Of a stretch of DNA of 64,000 nucleotides, positions 12,441 to 34,300 are shown piece by piece. A model generated the notes under the pieces. That model was not told the DNA's origin, made no database searches, and saw nothing but the letters and a program-made list of their open reading frames with translations. The stretch is from Plumapathes pennacea (lineage: Eukaryota; Cnidaria; Anthozoa; Antipatharia; Myriopathidae): contig OZ038464.1 in assembly GCA_964036295.1 (NCBI GenBank), forward strand, positions 27,057,008 through 27,121,007, in the 5' to 3' direction. The stretch's first letter is position 1. The number at the start of each line of letters is the position of its first letter. The translations under genes and the position numbers were made by a program.

Positions 12441-15400
12441 TGAAAACGCAATACTGTGAACGTAGTGATTGGCGGTTACAGATCCACCAGGTCGATCCAT
12501 GCTCAATGCGCGCGAGTGCCAGTCTTCGTTGGAGCAAACGACGGCAAAGAGAAAAGTAACAACATTATACCTGATGTTGTGAAGAACTATTTATCTATTT
12601 GTTAGACTTTGTCCTATGGATGACACGAGACAACAAATCAAAACAGAATGTAATCCGATAAAGAAAACATCGAGTGGAAGACTAGAAACTCGTGATTCAG
12701 GAATGGAGTATTACCTAATCCCAGATTAGTTTTTTATTAAAATTGTGAATGGGATCTCGCATGCTACCCGCAAGCATGGACACTGAACAACGGCAACTTA
12801 AAATTGTACGAGAATTTCACGACCAACGAGTGCCCGAGACTTTGCCGAGAATGATACGAAAGAAACGGGAATCGCCCGAAAGTAAAGGCGGAGGGGAGTT
12901 CAGGACGAAAACAGAGGAGCGTCAGTCAGACAGTGATTTCTAATTAAAATATTAATTCTCTCGGCACAGTATAAAAAAATTTATTGGTTTCGCGGTGAGA
13001 ATTCGATCCAAGCTACAACTGGGATTAAATACTGTACTGTATATTTCACTGATCGAAGTCAGAAAAGCAGATATTTGTAATCGCCCATACGAATTACTGG
13101 AAAACAAAACCATACATCACCTATATAGTTTATTACAGACTCAAATATTTGGTTATGCGATCACATAAAAAGTCAACCATAACTGGAGTTCTCCTCTTGG
13201 CGAACATGTGCATGGCACTTATATTTCCGATCCATTTAACTACGATTTCAATGTGATGGTGCATCAATTCTGCATGCTTGGCTGAGCAAGTCTCGTCATC
13301 TGCGTCAGACAAAAAGCTTGCTAAATTAACTACCACGGCAACGAAATGGATTCAAAAGCTCGTGCTGTTTTTATTTTCACAATAGAATACTTTTTATTGC
13401 CGGATCCTTTTAGCATTTCGAGACAAATCGCTTACGAGTGGACAGGCGTTAAACCTAAGTCTATTTTATCGACTGGGCAAGGATTTATCCGGAGGATAGC
13501 GCAATCCACCCTTGTAGTAAAGGAAGGGCCAGAAGAAAACGATATGCTAAGGCGTGCAAAGAGTTTGTTTGTCAACGGAAATTGTAATAATAAAACTCCC
13601 CCATGCATTCATCACGTATTCGGAAAATCATTAAAATGAAGTGCAAAGGTTTGAGTAAGAGAGAACGGAAATCCAGTCCAGTTATCAGTTCCTGGTTGGC
13701 CGCCAGTAAACGTTTCTCGCGATGTTGTAAACAAGAGAAAGGATGCTAAAATGTCGAAAACCCGAGGATCAAAATGTTAAAATCTACCATAAATTAAGTC
13801 AGTCAAGATAGACCTAGTTCTGATAGAAAATTATGCCAACATCAAAAGCAAACTGACTGTGTCTATAGATGAACGTTATGGCCCAATACAACGAACATCA
13901 AACACAAATAGCGAAACGAATCGGCTCGTTTTTGAAATAAAAAATTCTGGTTTTGCATGACGATGAATCTACCTACCTCTCCTCTAATACAGAAATAAAC
14001 GAATATTTTCTCTGCCGCTTTCATTGAAGCCTTTTGTTTTCGGTTTGAGTGACGGACTATACTAGCAGATGTATTTACCTTACTTATGAGTGGAAACCAT
14101 TAGCGCATTCTAAATGCTACATGCCATTCTCTAAAAGCTCAAAACGTCGACATTTAATAAGCGTCTTCTTTCTCCGAGGCGCGTTTGAGTAAACAGAGGA
14201 ATCTTTTCCAAATTTAACACTACAATCCTTCCTAAAGATCGATGCGCGCAAAATTAATCAGGGGGGATATTTCCATTAATTTAAATTATTAGCAAGTATT
14301 GGTGAGCCGTGGTAAAGAGAATTTGGTATGTGATCCGTTTCCAATACATCTGCTTGCTATAAATTCTCCCAACACTTTCATACAAATGCTTTCTTATCAA
14401 GTTAGGAATTAATCTGTGGGCATCAGGAGCTGCTGTACCGAGATGTCATTATTTTCTATTAAAATGAATGCGCGCGATTCCATGTGAACTAGTAATTGGT
14501 AATTTCGCTTCCTTTCCACCCACGCGAGTTTACATGCGCACACACGCACGATAACTCGATATCTCGATATAAATATATACTCACTCCATTATCTATATTT
14601 TTGCAACATTGATTGCTATTATTTTTTGATTTGAGTGTCAGCAGCGTAAAAGTAAAAGCACGCCGCTCGCAAAACGCTCTTCAGATCCGGCGGCCTTAAT
14701 GCAGGCAAGCTGTTTCATACATTTGGCAGTAGTCCTATTTTACTGATATTTATCTATTTGACTGACACCAAAATTTAAAGTATATTGCGCACGAACATGT
14801 GCCTACGACCAATTGTCGTCTTTGGAGTTGCGCCCATTACTGTACTAAATATTCCAAGCGATTCTTATCAGTGTTTGTCTAAAGAGAACCAACATAAAAC
14901 TGGAATAGAATGTTTTTGTGAATGTGTGACGCGAAAAGTGAACAGTAACCCGAGTATCGGGCTTTTTTCTGGGGTTTCTGGGGAGAGGCTGGCCCCTCTC
15001 TCCGCAGTCTCTTTGTCCACCCTTCTCTCCTCTCTCCCCAGTCTCCGAGTTACGAACAAACAGTTCGCTTTGCCTTCTCCTTCTCTGGAACCTCTGTTTT
15101 TTTGTTTGTCCCTGTCGATGTCTGTCTTTTTTTTCTCGCCGAATCGTTAATGATAGACCGCGTTGTGAGAAGCCGATTCGTCTACCAACTGTAAGATCGC
15201 TTTAAACCTCTGTGCAATTAGAACTATACAGCCTAAAACAAGCAAACACCCCAACAGAGCCGAACAATCTACAGACCTCGCACCTGCTGCATTCTAAATA
15301 CTAGTTCCAAATTCAGCCCATTCGGTATTTGCATAACCTTTAACTCCAAAATATAAATTCAAACACAAATTCAAGTACATACACGAGTGATGCAGTAAAA

Positions 15401-15988
15401 TTAATTGCCCCTATGTCTTGCTATCAAATTCCAAGTTCTCTTTACGACACATCTCTTCATGTGAGAGACTCGAACAGAAAGTTAATGTTAAACACGTACT
15501 TTCAGGAGTTGAAGGTTGATGCTTTTCAGCAGTAAAATTTCTCAGTCCGAAGCTGACTTGCTCGCAGCGATTGCTTTTTACAGGACCAAGATTAAATTAC
15601 TGATCGAAATAAATGAGGATAAAAAAGCAATTTGTATCAATTCTGAAGCCGCTAGATGTGGACATATGCTGGGATATGATGAACGCTGTAAAGAATGTGT
15701 TGACTGACGTTTCGAATGTATAAGCCCTTCGTTTTCGCTTTGACCAAAAGCTAACACTTGAAATGTAAGTACAGTAGCATTAGCTCGTTTTGCGGTACAT
15801 CCCACCGCTTATGCGGCGTTCAGTATCCAAATCTAGTCACGTTGATACATTCTAACGTTTTAGCACCACGCAGACTAAAGCTACAGTTCTCATAGGGACT
15901 AAATAGAATAAAAAAACTGCACCACAAACTGATGGAGTTAGTCAGACGATTCATCCTTCTAGTCCAGTACCAGTCCATATTTCATTTT

Positions 15989-17080
15989 TCACGGCGTCCT
16001 CTGTTTTTCGCAGTCGGATGACCAGTACGCCTCCAGAACCACTTTTGGGCTTTCACTGCGTGCAGCATTTTGCGTGGCATTCCATATTTTCTTGAAATGT
16101 TTTTTCTTGAAATTAGTGGGGGGCTTTTGACATCTCAGTCCGTACCATACTTCAGCCAGAATGTCCGCGTAGCCCTCGCGAAATTTATCGTTGCGAATGA
16201 CATAAATGATGGGGTTTAAGGAGGAATTAAAGAACCCACACCAATACGCAGCAACTCCGAGTCCATAAGGAAGTTCAGACACAGCAGTTCCCTGGTTCGC
16301 GAGGGAAATAAGAAAGACGAAAGGTGACCAGCACAGCATAAAAACCACGAGAACCAGCAACAGCGTGTAAGTGATACGTCGCTGAAGTTTCATCACTTCA
16401 TGACCACCAGTGGTATATTTAGCAATACGAGCCGAGTGTTGTCTGACAGCAATAAAGATCCGAACGAATGCGTAGCCCATTATCAACAAAGGGGTCACAA
16501 AGGCGACAAAAACGAGGAAAAGCAGGTAAAGACGCTCGAACGTGTGCCTCGGGTAGGCAACTCCACACGACAGCGTACTGGAGTTGAAGTCGAAATGTCC
16601 CCAGCCGAAGACGGGTCCCATTGAGACCAAAGCTGCCGAACCCCACACGGCTAGAATCATCCCGCGCGCTCGGCGTAGTGTTATTTTGCGCGACAAAGGC
16701 TTCACGAGCGCGTAATATTGCTCAATACTCATGATAGTCAAAGTAAATATGGAAACGCAGATGAACAGCGAGCCCATGAAGCCGTGGACTTGACACAGCG
16801 CATCCCCGAGGACCCACGTGCGGGCGATAGCGGTCACCAAACTAAACGGCATGGAGAGAAGCGCGACTCCTAAGTCCCCACACGCCAGGTTCAGAATGAA
16901 CAGGTATCTTGGCGTCTGCATGGACGAGTTGCGGTGAACGATCAGGATGTTGATGGCGTTCGCCGATATCGCTGTAATCATAATGACGAACAGAGCAATC
17001 GCTTGAACGACTGCCTCCGAGGGAAGATACTGAATGTGGAAGTCACTCGAAGAATTGGTAGTAGTAGTCGGGGGCGCCAT
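15989..17080 (-). CDS. Intronless class A (rhodopsin-like) GPCR with EQY motif
   Basis: A 363-residue seven-helix receptor in a single exon. The N-terminus carries a glycosylation sequon near Asn9. Visible class A landmarks: Asn41 in helix 1 (SANAINILIVHR), Asp69 in NLACGDLG, Cys96 at the top of helix 3 pairing with Cys172 in loop 2, CWSPF at 250-254 in helix 6, and NPIIY at 289-293 in helix 7. The helix-3 end is EQY (120-122) where the family normally has DRY or ERY; codon CAA encodes the Gln. The C-terminal tail is basic (KKKHFKK). There is no retinal lysine six residues before the NPxxY motif, so it is not an opsin. Ligand unknown; aminergic-like overall, but the aminergic helix-3 Asp is not evident. 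The ATG at 17080 is the first plausible start. Confidence 0.93.
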   Translation of the reverse strand: MAPPTTTTNSSSDFHIQYLPSEAVVQAIALFVIMITAISANAINILIVHRNSSMQTPRYLFILNLACGDLGVALLSMPFSLVTAIARTWVLGDALCQVHGFMGSLFICVSIFTLTIMSIEQYYALVKPLSRKITLRRARGMILAVWGSAALVSMGPVFGWGHFDFNSSTLSCGVAYPRHTFERLYLLFLVFVAFVTPLLIMGYAFVRIFIAVRQHSARIAKYTTGGHEVMKLQRRITYTLLLVLVVFMLCWSPFVFLISLANQGTAVSELPYGLGVAAYWCGFFNSSLNPIIYVIRNDKFREGYADILAEVWYGLRCQKPPTNFKKKHFKKIWNATQNAARSESPKVVLEAYWSSDCEKQRTP

Positions 17081-17188
17081 TGAATTAACTCCTATTTGTT
17101 ATCCCTCGGAAGCGATTTTAACAGGTTACCGATGTGGATATGTCTATGTCTTGTCTGGGCTATGCACTGTAGCTGTTTTTACAGTCAG

Positions 17189-17199
17189 GTTTATATATA
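17189..17199 (-). promoter_or_regulatory. Possible TATA box of the GPCR gene
   Basis: On the minus strand tatatataaac lies about 110-120 bp upstream of the receptor ATG. It is a good TATA match at a plausible distance for a short 5' UTR. Short AT words occur by chance in this DNA, so support is moderate. Confidence 0.4.
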
Positions 17200-18830
17200 C
17201 AGCCCGGCTACATGCCTCTGCGTCGTTGATAGCTTTTTCCGAAACGCATCTTTCCGCCGATGACACGCTGAATGCATTGGACGCCGCTGCCAGTCAATAC
17301 ACCGGCCGTGAACATCGGTCACAGCAGGTCGAGTGTTTCATTTTATGATTTTATACGTAAACGTTTTCATAGACGTAGCTGTCACCACACTCTCAGAGCA
17401 CCCCGCTTTTAGACGTCACTTCACAAAACGTAATATTAACGGCGCCTTTCTATTCGAGTAGTCGCCTTCACAGGGGGTTCTTTTAGTTTGAGAGTACCAA
17501 ACCACGGGGTAACTACGCAAAATGTAAATGTAAACTCGCAGAAATAAGCACAAATCAATTGTCGCTGATATTAAAAGAGATATCCATGCTCCTCAAACAC
17601 TTCAATATGCCAAATTTCCGCTTCCAAGTTTTTGTTTTCACTTCTCAGCTGAGGTAACCGAAAAAAAAAAAAAAAAAATTGCTTTGAAAAGGCGTTTTGC
17701 CTATGTTTACTCTCCGACATGTCGTCTGTTATTATAATGAATGCAAATTCGCCATCCCAGTGACAGGTGACATGAAGTCCTTAGCCCCGAGGGTATCACG
17801 AGGCGAACAAAGCTTTTCATTAGTTTATCTTATTAGATCATTCTTCAAAACGGCAGACATGTCCGCAGTATTCTCTACAAATAGGAAACAAATTGAAACA
17901 AAGCGGAGATAGCACGATAGCAGAAATCCCGTTGATGAAATGAGGAAAGTCAGCTTGGTGACGTAACGACCCTAAGGTGATAGACTTACTAAAATCATAG
18001 ACAAATTTTCCGTGTATAAATAAAGAATTAAGAAATAGAATATTGCTTTACTGTTCTATATTTATAAACATATGCAACAAAATTATGTTTAGATTTGCTA
18101 TCGCTTGTAAAATCTAGCTGTAGTTAAAATAAAACACCGTGGGAAACTGATATTTTTTCCTGTTCAGTTTCCACACCCCATGTTGTTGAGCGAGCATGCT
18201 CTCTAAATTTAAATGAGACAAAAGGCGTGGCGCGTGGCATTCCTTCGATTTTAAATTTCTTGCATTGTGCTTCAGTGAAAATCGACTATAAATCTGCCAT
18301 TGGACACATCTGGGCCAACATATATTAAAAAACATCAAGCCTAGTAAAAGTTGGTCAGCTTATTTTTAATTATTATTTTTTTTATTTGAGTGTTTTTCAT
18401 ATTCGTGAGGGCGCGAGTTCCTTGGCAGTCCTGAAGCCATTTTGAAACTAGCATTCAACGTTTGACTGCCCGACCGACAAAAGCTAGTATGTTTAAAACA
18501 TTTCTAAGAGGAGCTTCTGTTTGAGTGGTAACAACTTCTGGCAAGTTAATACGTTTCAGTTTGTGTCGACAATTCCAAAGTCGAGATATTTTAAAACTTT
18601 TTGTTGGTCAACTGTGAATATTTCGTCTTTGATACAAAGCATCACATATTATTTCTTTCGGGTTCCCCTGACATTGTACAATTTGAATGTCTTAGTTTCA
18701 GATTGAATGTGATTTTTCAGGCTCGTCCAAGTATCGACAATGCCTTTCTTTTGTTACAGATTCGTTTTGAATCAAAAGCCAAAAGAAGAGAACTTATGGT
18801 GACATTTAGGGAACAAAGCACATCAATATA

Positions 18831-18996
18831 CAGTGAAATCCCGATTTTTCGAACCTCCCAATATTATTCAAACTAAACCTCGTTTCCCTTGGACCTGTTG
18901 ACACTGCAATTTTACGGCCCCCGATTTCTCCTACTCCCGATAGCTCGTACCAATTTTCGTTTCCTTTGAAGGTTCGAAAAAATCGGGATTCCACTG
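18831..18996. mobile_element. pogo/Tigger-like MITE
   Basis: A 166-bp element with inverted ends cagtgaaatcccgatttttc / gaaaaaatcgggattccactg and TA on both sides. This is the pattern of Tc1/mariner-superfamily pogo/Tigger MITEs. The inverted symmetry continues outward past the TA on both sides (gaacaaagcacatcaata and its complement), so the whole palindrome spans about 18808-19020. Confidence 0.8.
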
Positions 18997-21165
18997 TATA
19001 TTGATGTGCTTTGTTCCTAAATTATATTGATTCCATAGCAATAAAAAGAGTTAAGCCAAAAAAATATTCAAATTAAACCCACAAAGCCAAACTAATTTCG
19101 CTCTAATTTAAAAACGCTGTCCTGTGAAATTCTGACACAAGTATGCATAGCAGTTTTGCGTGAAGTGGAAATCTGAAACTGTCTTCTGGCTTTCAACGAC
19201 AAAGTAGGGGTCAACAATTCATGACTAAAGCAGATCGGAAGAGACAAATACAGTCAAGATCTCATAAATATCTGTCAAAAAGGACTTCTAATTAATTAGA
19301 CGCCAGCTGCGTAAGGTAAACGCTTTCAAGATAAAGAATTTTGAATACACTGTTAGTCATTTATCTGGCACTGTGTCATACATGTTTCGTGCGACTCTCA
19401 TTGAGCCAAAAAGACGTTCACTGCTGCAATAAACCTTTGCTCTAGTTTGTTTTCGTGCCCTAAGCCTTTCAAAAGATGCTAAGACTCGCGCCCGGCATGC
19501 GTCTGCAAATGTTTTCACGTAGTTTAAGCACAAATCAAAACATAAATATATACGTTGCGTGCAGACTTTCACATTTCCTTGGCTACTCATAAAACGAGAG
19601 GTTAATTAGGAACGAATTTCCTGTTGCAACAGGAGTTAGTCTTTTAAGAATGACTCCATGCGTCATACGTCCTGCGGTTCCCATCACAAAATACTTTTGA
19701 CTGCCAAAAAAGAAATTTGACTCAACCCAGAAAATGACCACATTTTGGTATTGATTTTGAGGTTAGTCCGTGCTTTTTGCCTTGGGTAGAAAAACAGGAC
19801 AGAGGAATCCTTCTAAGAGTAACTCTTTTTCAAAGATGCAATGTGTTCTAAGGTTGCTTGAATTAAGTCCACAGGAAACGTTTCAGCAGTACTTGAAAGA
19901 CAGAAAAACCCCGCTGGTTACGAAGAAATATTTAGAGCACTCTTAAACTGTTCCATCATTAAGAAATGTATTAAAATAACATGCAGTGACGTCTGTTGGA
20001 AAGCTGTTCTCGAAAGCTTTCCTGCTGCTATGATGATCGTCACACGACTATACAGTTTCATGCAAACACGAAACAATCCTTCTAAGAGGAAGTTTTACAT
20101 GAAAATTCAGTTACTTTGTATGAAATGTGGTTAGAATACGCACATCAAACAATGTCTCTTTTTGGATGTTAACTGTAAGGGCGGCGGTAATGAACACGAG
20201 ATAACCTGCTGCTTCCGAGAGGAAATTGGCGGGATGTTACAAACAACAACTGTGAAAGATGCCAAAGAAATGCCCGGGTTGCGTGCAAAATCTTCATTCC
20301 AAACTCTGTCAAAGAAGAGCGCTTGTAGAAGTTTGCACGCAAATCGTAAATCAACTTTGCAAGTATAATATTGCAAAAAGAACGCGTGTATACCGCAACG
20401 TCCATCCGCAATACAATCTCAGTGTATTACATTGTTTAAATATATTTACACACGGAATCAAAAATTTGATGGCAAGAAAATGTTATACATATCATACAAA
20501 TCTACTGTTTACAAATATACAGAGGTTTAAAATACTTACTAGAAGTAAAAGATAACTTATGTAAAAATAAGTGTCACAAGTGAGACCAGCCCATATTTTT
20601 CGGCACAAATATTTTAGATGCTGTTCACTACAATAAAGTAAAAATAGCAATTGTACTATACATATTAAGCCTAGGTAAGTCAAAGACTGTCCCAGACGTC
20701 TTTGCAGTGCCGGTAGGCTTTCTATACCTAACGTAAAGTCTACGATTTTATATATAAACACACAGGGTGCATTTCTTTAATGGATCCATGACCCCGATTC
20801 ATTATCTGGATTTGGATTTTAGTAAAGAAACAGATAATCTGGTTTTGGATTTGTGATCCGGATTTGGATTCCTAAAAAGAAACACACCCACAGTTACACG
20901 AGTAAATATAGCACTTTTACCCAGATGTACGTAATGGATATTTTCATTAGGATTTCTTCACACGAATTGCTTGGAATATAATTCCAATAGATTTGTGTCA
21001 GCTTTGTGCAGGTTTGTGTGCAGCTAAACGCCGCAACACTTTCCTGAGCGCCATGTGAATGATTTTAATGCTGTAGAGAGCAAGCATAGTTTTGCCTAGC
21101 ATATAGAAACCTTCAGGTTCGAAGTCCTTCTGCACCGGGTATGATCCACGTGACCACAGATCGTA

Positions 21166-29876
<8,711 letters not shown>

Positions 29877-30159
29877 GGTTCAAGGTCCTGGTGACAGAGT
29901 CGTCGGCGGCCTAAATTCATCTAATCGACCACACTTCTCGTTTTTCGTCGGCCGCCATTTTCTGAAATTCACGTCAGTGATTACTCCGTGTAAAGTCAAT
30001 AAAGAGGACGCGGAAGGGGTGGTTACTGAGTATTTCTCTCCTGACAAGGAAAACATTCTGTGACGTCTTGCCGTATTTTTAGCGCTTAGATGTCTCAACG
30101 AAACATTGAAACAGGATAACTAAAGCTTTGTGAGGAGGTCCATTTATAGTCTGGAGAAA
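29877..30159. promoter_or_regulatory. Putative bidirectional promoter, kinase / spartin
   Basis: The ATG codons of the kinase (minus strand) and spartin (plus strand) are 283 bp apart, head to head. The segment contains several CG dinucleotides (cgtcggcggcc, cgtcggccgcc) and no TATA box. Shared promoter use is inferred from spacing. Confidence 0.5.
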
Positions 30160-31338
30160 ATGCAAGCAAGCATGGACTCACAAGGACCGGCAAAGGTCAG
30201 AAAGCAACACGAGGAAGCTTTCAGGTTCGTTTATAGAGAAATTCCTTCCAAATTGCCTCGTAGATTTTTGTGATGACTCTATGATTTTGATACAGAGATA
30301 GATACATCTAGTGACCAGTTTAACCACGTGAAGATTAATTTATCCGCCAATTTTAGATCATTTAGTGTTTCGTATTTTATAAATAGTGGTACTAAATATC
30401 ATTTGAATTAACCAAGAGGCTCTGCAAAAGTATTTATGGCATTATTATTTTCAATATCACTAGACATTATTTTTTATATTATTTTATTTAATAACTGTAT
30501 ACCATAATACCATACAGTAGATAGTATTAATAGTTATATATATGATCATATTTTGTCTTTCACTATTTTCCATGCATTTATAGATATATCAACAATGCCC
30601 TAAAGTTTGATGAACAAGGCAAAAGCAGGGAGGCTTTGCAGCTGTACCACAAAGGTCAGTTGTTTTAATTTGTGTTAAACATTGAATTAATAACTCCTTG
30701 CATTAACCTTAGCTAATGTCCTGCCAAGACTGCACGAAATCGTACATAAGATCTTCCCAAGAGCTTAACCAAAACTTGCTCCGACGAAGGGCTTAAGCAA
30801 GTGTTCGAAATGTCAGCTTCAAATTCTTTTACAGCATCTAGCTAACACACTATTGATTCATTATACACATTATCGTATGAATCACATGTTTCAGGTCTGA
30901 GAAGTCTTATTGTTGGCATCAGTGTCCATCTGATTGGAACTGGGCTGGAGCTGGATAAAGCAAAGTCATTACAAGAAAGAATGAAGGTGTAAGTTGACCA
31001 AGTACATCAAAGATTTTTTTAATATTAAAATATTATCCCAACCCGTTCTGAACAAAATGTATGAGGTGTTTGGGAGGATATTGATAGTCCAGTGACCAGC
31101 TTGAAGTGAAAGTAAATATCAAGTAAAAGACACCATTTCCTCATACTCACTGTTCGGACTACATATTGTTGACATATTGTATTGAAATGATAAGTGTACA
31201 CTCAGAATCAGTATACTACATATGCATAAGTAGTAAGTCAACCTGTCCATGTATCACATAGTGATTTGGGGTTATATTTAATAATTATTCGCTGAAGTGG
31301 AGGTGAACAGTGGTGGATATTTACCAAGCTGTTTCGGC

Positions 31339-31369
<31 letters not shown>

Positions 31370-34300
31370 TGAGGCAAATAATTGTTTTTTAGTATATACC
31401 ACACAAGTTTAATAGCCAACTCCCAAATAGCTATTTTATTTCCGACGAAAGTGGGCAAAAATTGGGTTCACGCGATATTCCAAGATTGAGGAGCCAATCA
31501 GAGCACCCGAAAAGCACTATTCACTTGTGTGGTATATACTAATATTAAATATTGATATGTCTTGTGCATGCACTTAATCTGCCATGTAATATTTTTCTCA
31601 CTGCAGAGCCAAACAACAAGTCCAGGAGAGAATAGAAGTCCTGTCATCAAACAGTATTCCCTCTGCCCCAGCTCAGGCACATGCAGCACCCATTTCATCT
31701 ACAGATGGGGCGGCCTCAAATGGCATGGATCAAGATATGTCAAGTGAACAGAGTGGCAACTGGGAGGATGTCAAAGAGCTGTTGGTCATTGAGAATGGTA
31801 AGTTTTTCTACTGTGCGATACACATATGTACCAGTGTACTGTAAATATACCTGACAACACATTGACTGTTTTTTTTTTTTTTTTTTTTTTTTTCTTTTTT
31901 CAGTAGAACCCCTCTTGGAATCTAATCTTATATATCTATATATATATATCTATACAGTCGTTTCAAAAAAGGTTGACCCACAAAAGATATCAAATAAGCA
32001 AATATCATGACTGAAAAAAAATACTGGGAAAACAGACAAAATGATATAAATCTGATGATATTCACATTCAAATAAGTCATGTATTCCACTATTCACTTGT
32101 GTGGTATATACTAAATATATATATATATTTTTTTTTCTTTTTTTTTTTTTTTTTTTTTAGGAGTGAAAATGTTTTTTGTCAGTGACGAAGGTCTTGTCAC
32201 CACATTATCTCAGCCCCAGACACTGAAGGCTTATCAGTTCCTCAACCATCAGCCAGGTACTGTAAATATAAATAGAATAATTGCTGTGCGAGTAAAATTG
32301 AAGTATTGCATTTGAATGTATACTCATAATTATTTTGTTGTCTCAATGCACAGGATCTCAGCACCCCCCTGCTTTTCTGCAGTGCAATGCCTGGATGTTT
32401 CCAATGATCCCCGGCAGGTCGCCAGTCCTGAACACAGAGCCTCACACCTACATGTTCCCAGACATCACCATAGACCCTAAGTCACCGCAGTCTGCCAAAC
32501 CTCGCGCACAAAGAGCTTTTGCCTCAGTGGGGTTGATCTTGAACCCAACCATTTCACCAGATGAGCTGAAGAGGTTTGAAAGAGTTCTCAAGTGCTACAC
32601 AGACTTTCATCACTACACCCCTCCATCACAGGAATCAAGCAGAGGTGATGTAGTGTTAGGTGATCAACCAGGCTCTTTGGCCTCCAGTGGAGATGTCAGT
32701 CATTACTCAGGACATGAATCCATGGCTATTGCTGTGAGGCCACCAGGAGGAGTTGTAGAATCAGCAGAGGTAGTGTGTTTCACTCCTGAGCTCACATTAC
32801 AAATTCTCCCTTGAACTAATAAAGAAAAGAATCATACATGTATGAATGAGTGACAAGATATATCTCAGATGACAGAGTTGAGATGTTTAGTGACAAAGGA
32901 ATGTATAGTACTGTAAGTGTGTGTGTGTGTGTGTGTACGAAAAATATGTCAGTCTACATGTGTGTATGTATTCATGTTGGAAAGGATGGAGAACACAATC
33001 AGACAGACTGTGACAGCTATGCTATTGTATATATTTATGGGCTTGTTACTTTAGTGTTCATATATATTATATATTTTTTGCTTCAGTGGCCCAGTTGCTC
33101 ATCACCAATATTACATTGTGTCTGATTTATGTAGGATGTCTCAATTTCAACTTGTAGAACTGTTGTCTAATGTGCACTTTATGTCCTTCTCAGGAGCAGA
33201 CATGGAGTTCAAAAGTTTCCAAGGTATTTTTTTTCCAATTAATTACTGTTCTGATGAAACACACAGGCATACTACAAACATGAAATTATAATTATTCTTA
33301 TATAAATAATATATTATTCTATAATATTATTATTATTGATTTTAAAGTCTCATTCTCACCTGCAGGGAATCGAAATGGGAGCAGAAATCATTGCATGGGG
33401 ATTAACGAAAGGGGCTGAAGTGGGCAGCCACTTAATGCAAAAGGTACCGAATGTTGTCTTAGTACTCAGAGTCAGTTGTCCAAACCATCACTACCATGTC
33501 CCTGTGGGAACTAGTTTGGTCTGCATCAATGTGGTGATAAAACGTAGTTTATAATAAGGTATCAACTTGTTCGCAATTACCGATCTAATGTACGTGTGTT
33601 TTGTCTATCGTGCAGGGTTCTGCTAAACTTAAAGAAAATCTCAAACCAAACGAAAAGCCAGTTGAAGTCGATGAGAAAGTTCAGGACAACATCCGTCAAG
33701 TCAAGACTGTTGCAGGTGCATTAATCAAGATGCAGTGTAGATTTTGCTAGTCCCATAAGAACTTCAGGTAGTGTTGGGCTGCGTAACAGTGAAACATGGA
33801 CTTAACTATGAACGCCGTAAAAAATGCGTTAGTTGACGTTTCGAGCGTGCGCCCTTCTAGCTCCAGACAATAAACTCATGCGCAACTAACGGAATGACAT
33901 ACGCGAAAGAGCCGCATCTGCCGCATCTGCAGTTGATTACGACAATGATACCGCATTTGTCACCGTCGGAGCTCTTTTCTCCTCCTTTTCTTCCCCTCCC
34001 ACTTCCCCTCCACCCCTTTTTGCCCGCCGCCCCACGTTTTCCCCCTGGGTCTCCGAGGATGCCGCATCAGTTTGTGTGACCTGTTATTCAGAAGAGATTT
34101 TTTGTGAGCCTCTGTCGTATGCTCCTGTTTTCTTATGGTTTGTGAGGTTTACTTAGCTCTCTTGTCGTAGGAATGGCGTGCCAAGTTAGCGCCACTCTCG
34201 TCTCCGCCATCGCTGCCATGACGGTGGAACTGGGAAGGCGAGCTGCTCCTGTCATAGTGGAGCAAGGTGGAAAGGTGAGCACAAGATCAAGATAAAGCTT

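Larger units (their letters stand above)
10585..15988. other. Gene-poor interval, 5.4 kb
   Basis: No coding region is supported here. The left part is the presumed 3' UTR and downstream flank of the SLC38-like gene. A (TA)14 run followed by T14 is at 10972-11013. A block of repeated 'gaaaacgga' words lies at about 12300-12440. A short word shared with two other loci is at about 15702-15735. A pyrimidine-rich patch is at 14990-15050. Open frames at 13133-13336, 13346-13639, 14785-15150 and 15516-15707 have no recognised domain and weak codon structure. Confidence 0.6.
17081..21165. other. Gene-poor interval, 4.1 kb
   Basis: Between the start of the GPCR and the end of the kinase gene, both on the minus strand. 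It holds the presumed GPCR promoter, an A18-type run at about 17660, the palindrome-nested MITE at 18808-19020 and, at 20780-20880, a few repeats of a 'ggatttggatt' word. Nothing else is recognised. The right end should contain the 3' UTR of the kinase gene. Confidence 0.6.

Noticed and set aside
13346-13639. 97-residue open frame and its minus-strand neighbour at 13133-13336
   Set aside because: No recognisable domain, no splice partners and biased composition. Chance open frames are expected in a 5-kb gene-poor interval.
15989-17080. Opsin identity for the GPCR
   Set aside because: The residue six places before NPIIY is Phe, not the retinal-binding Lys.
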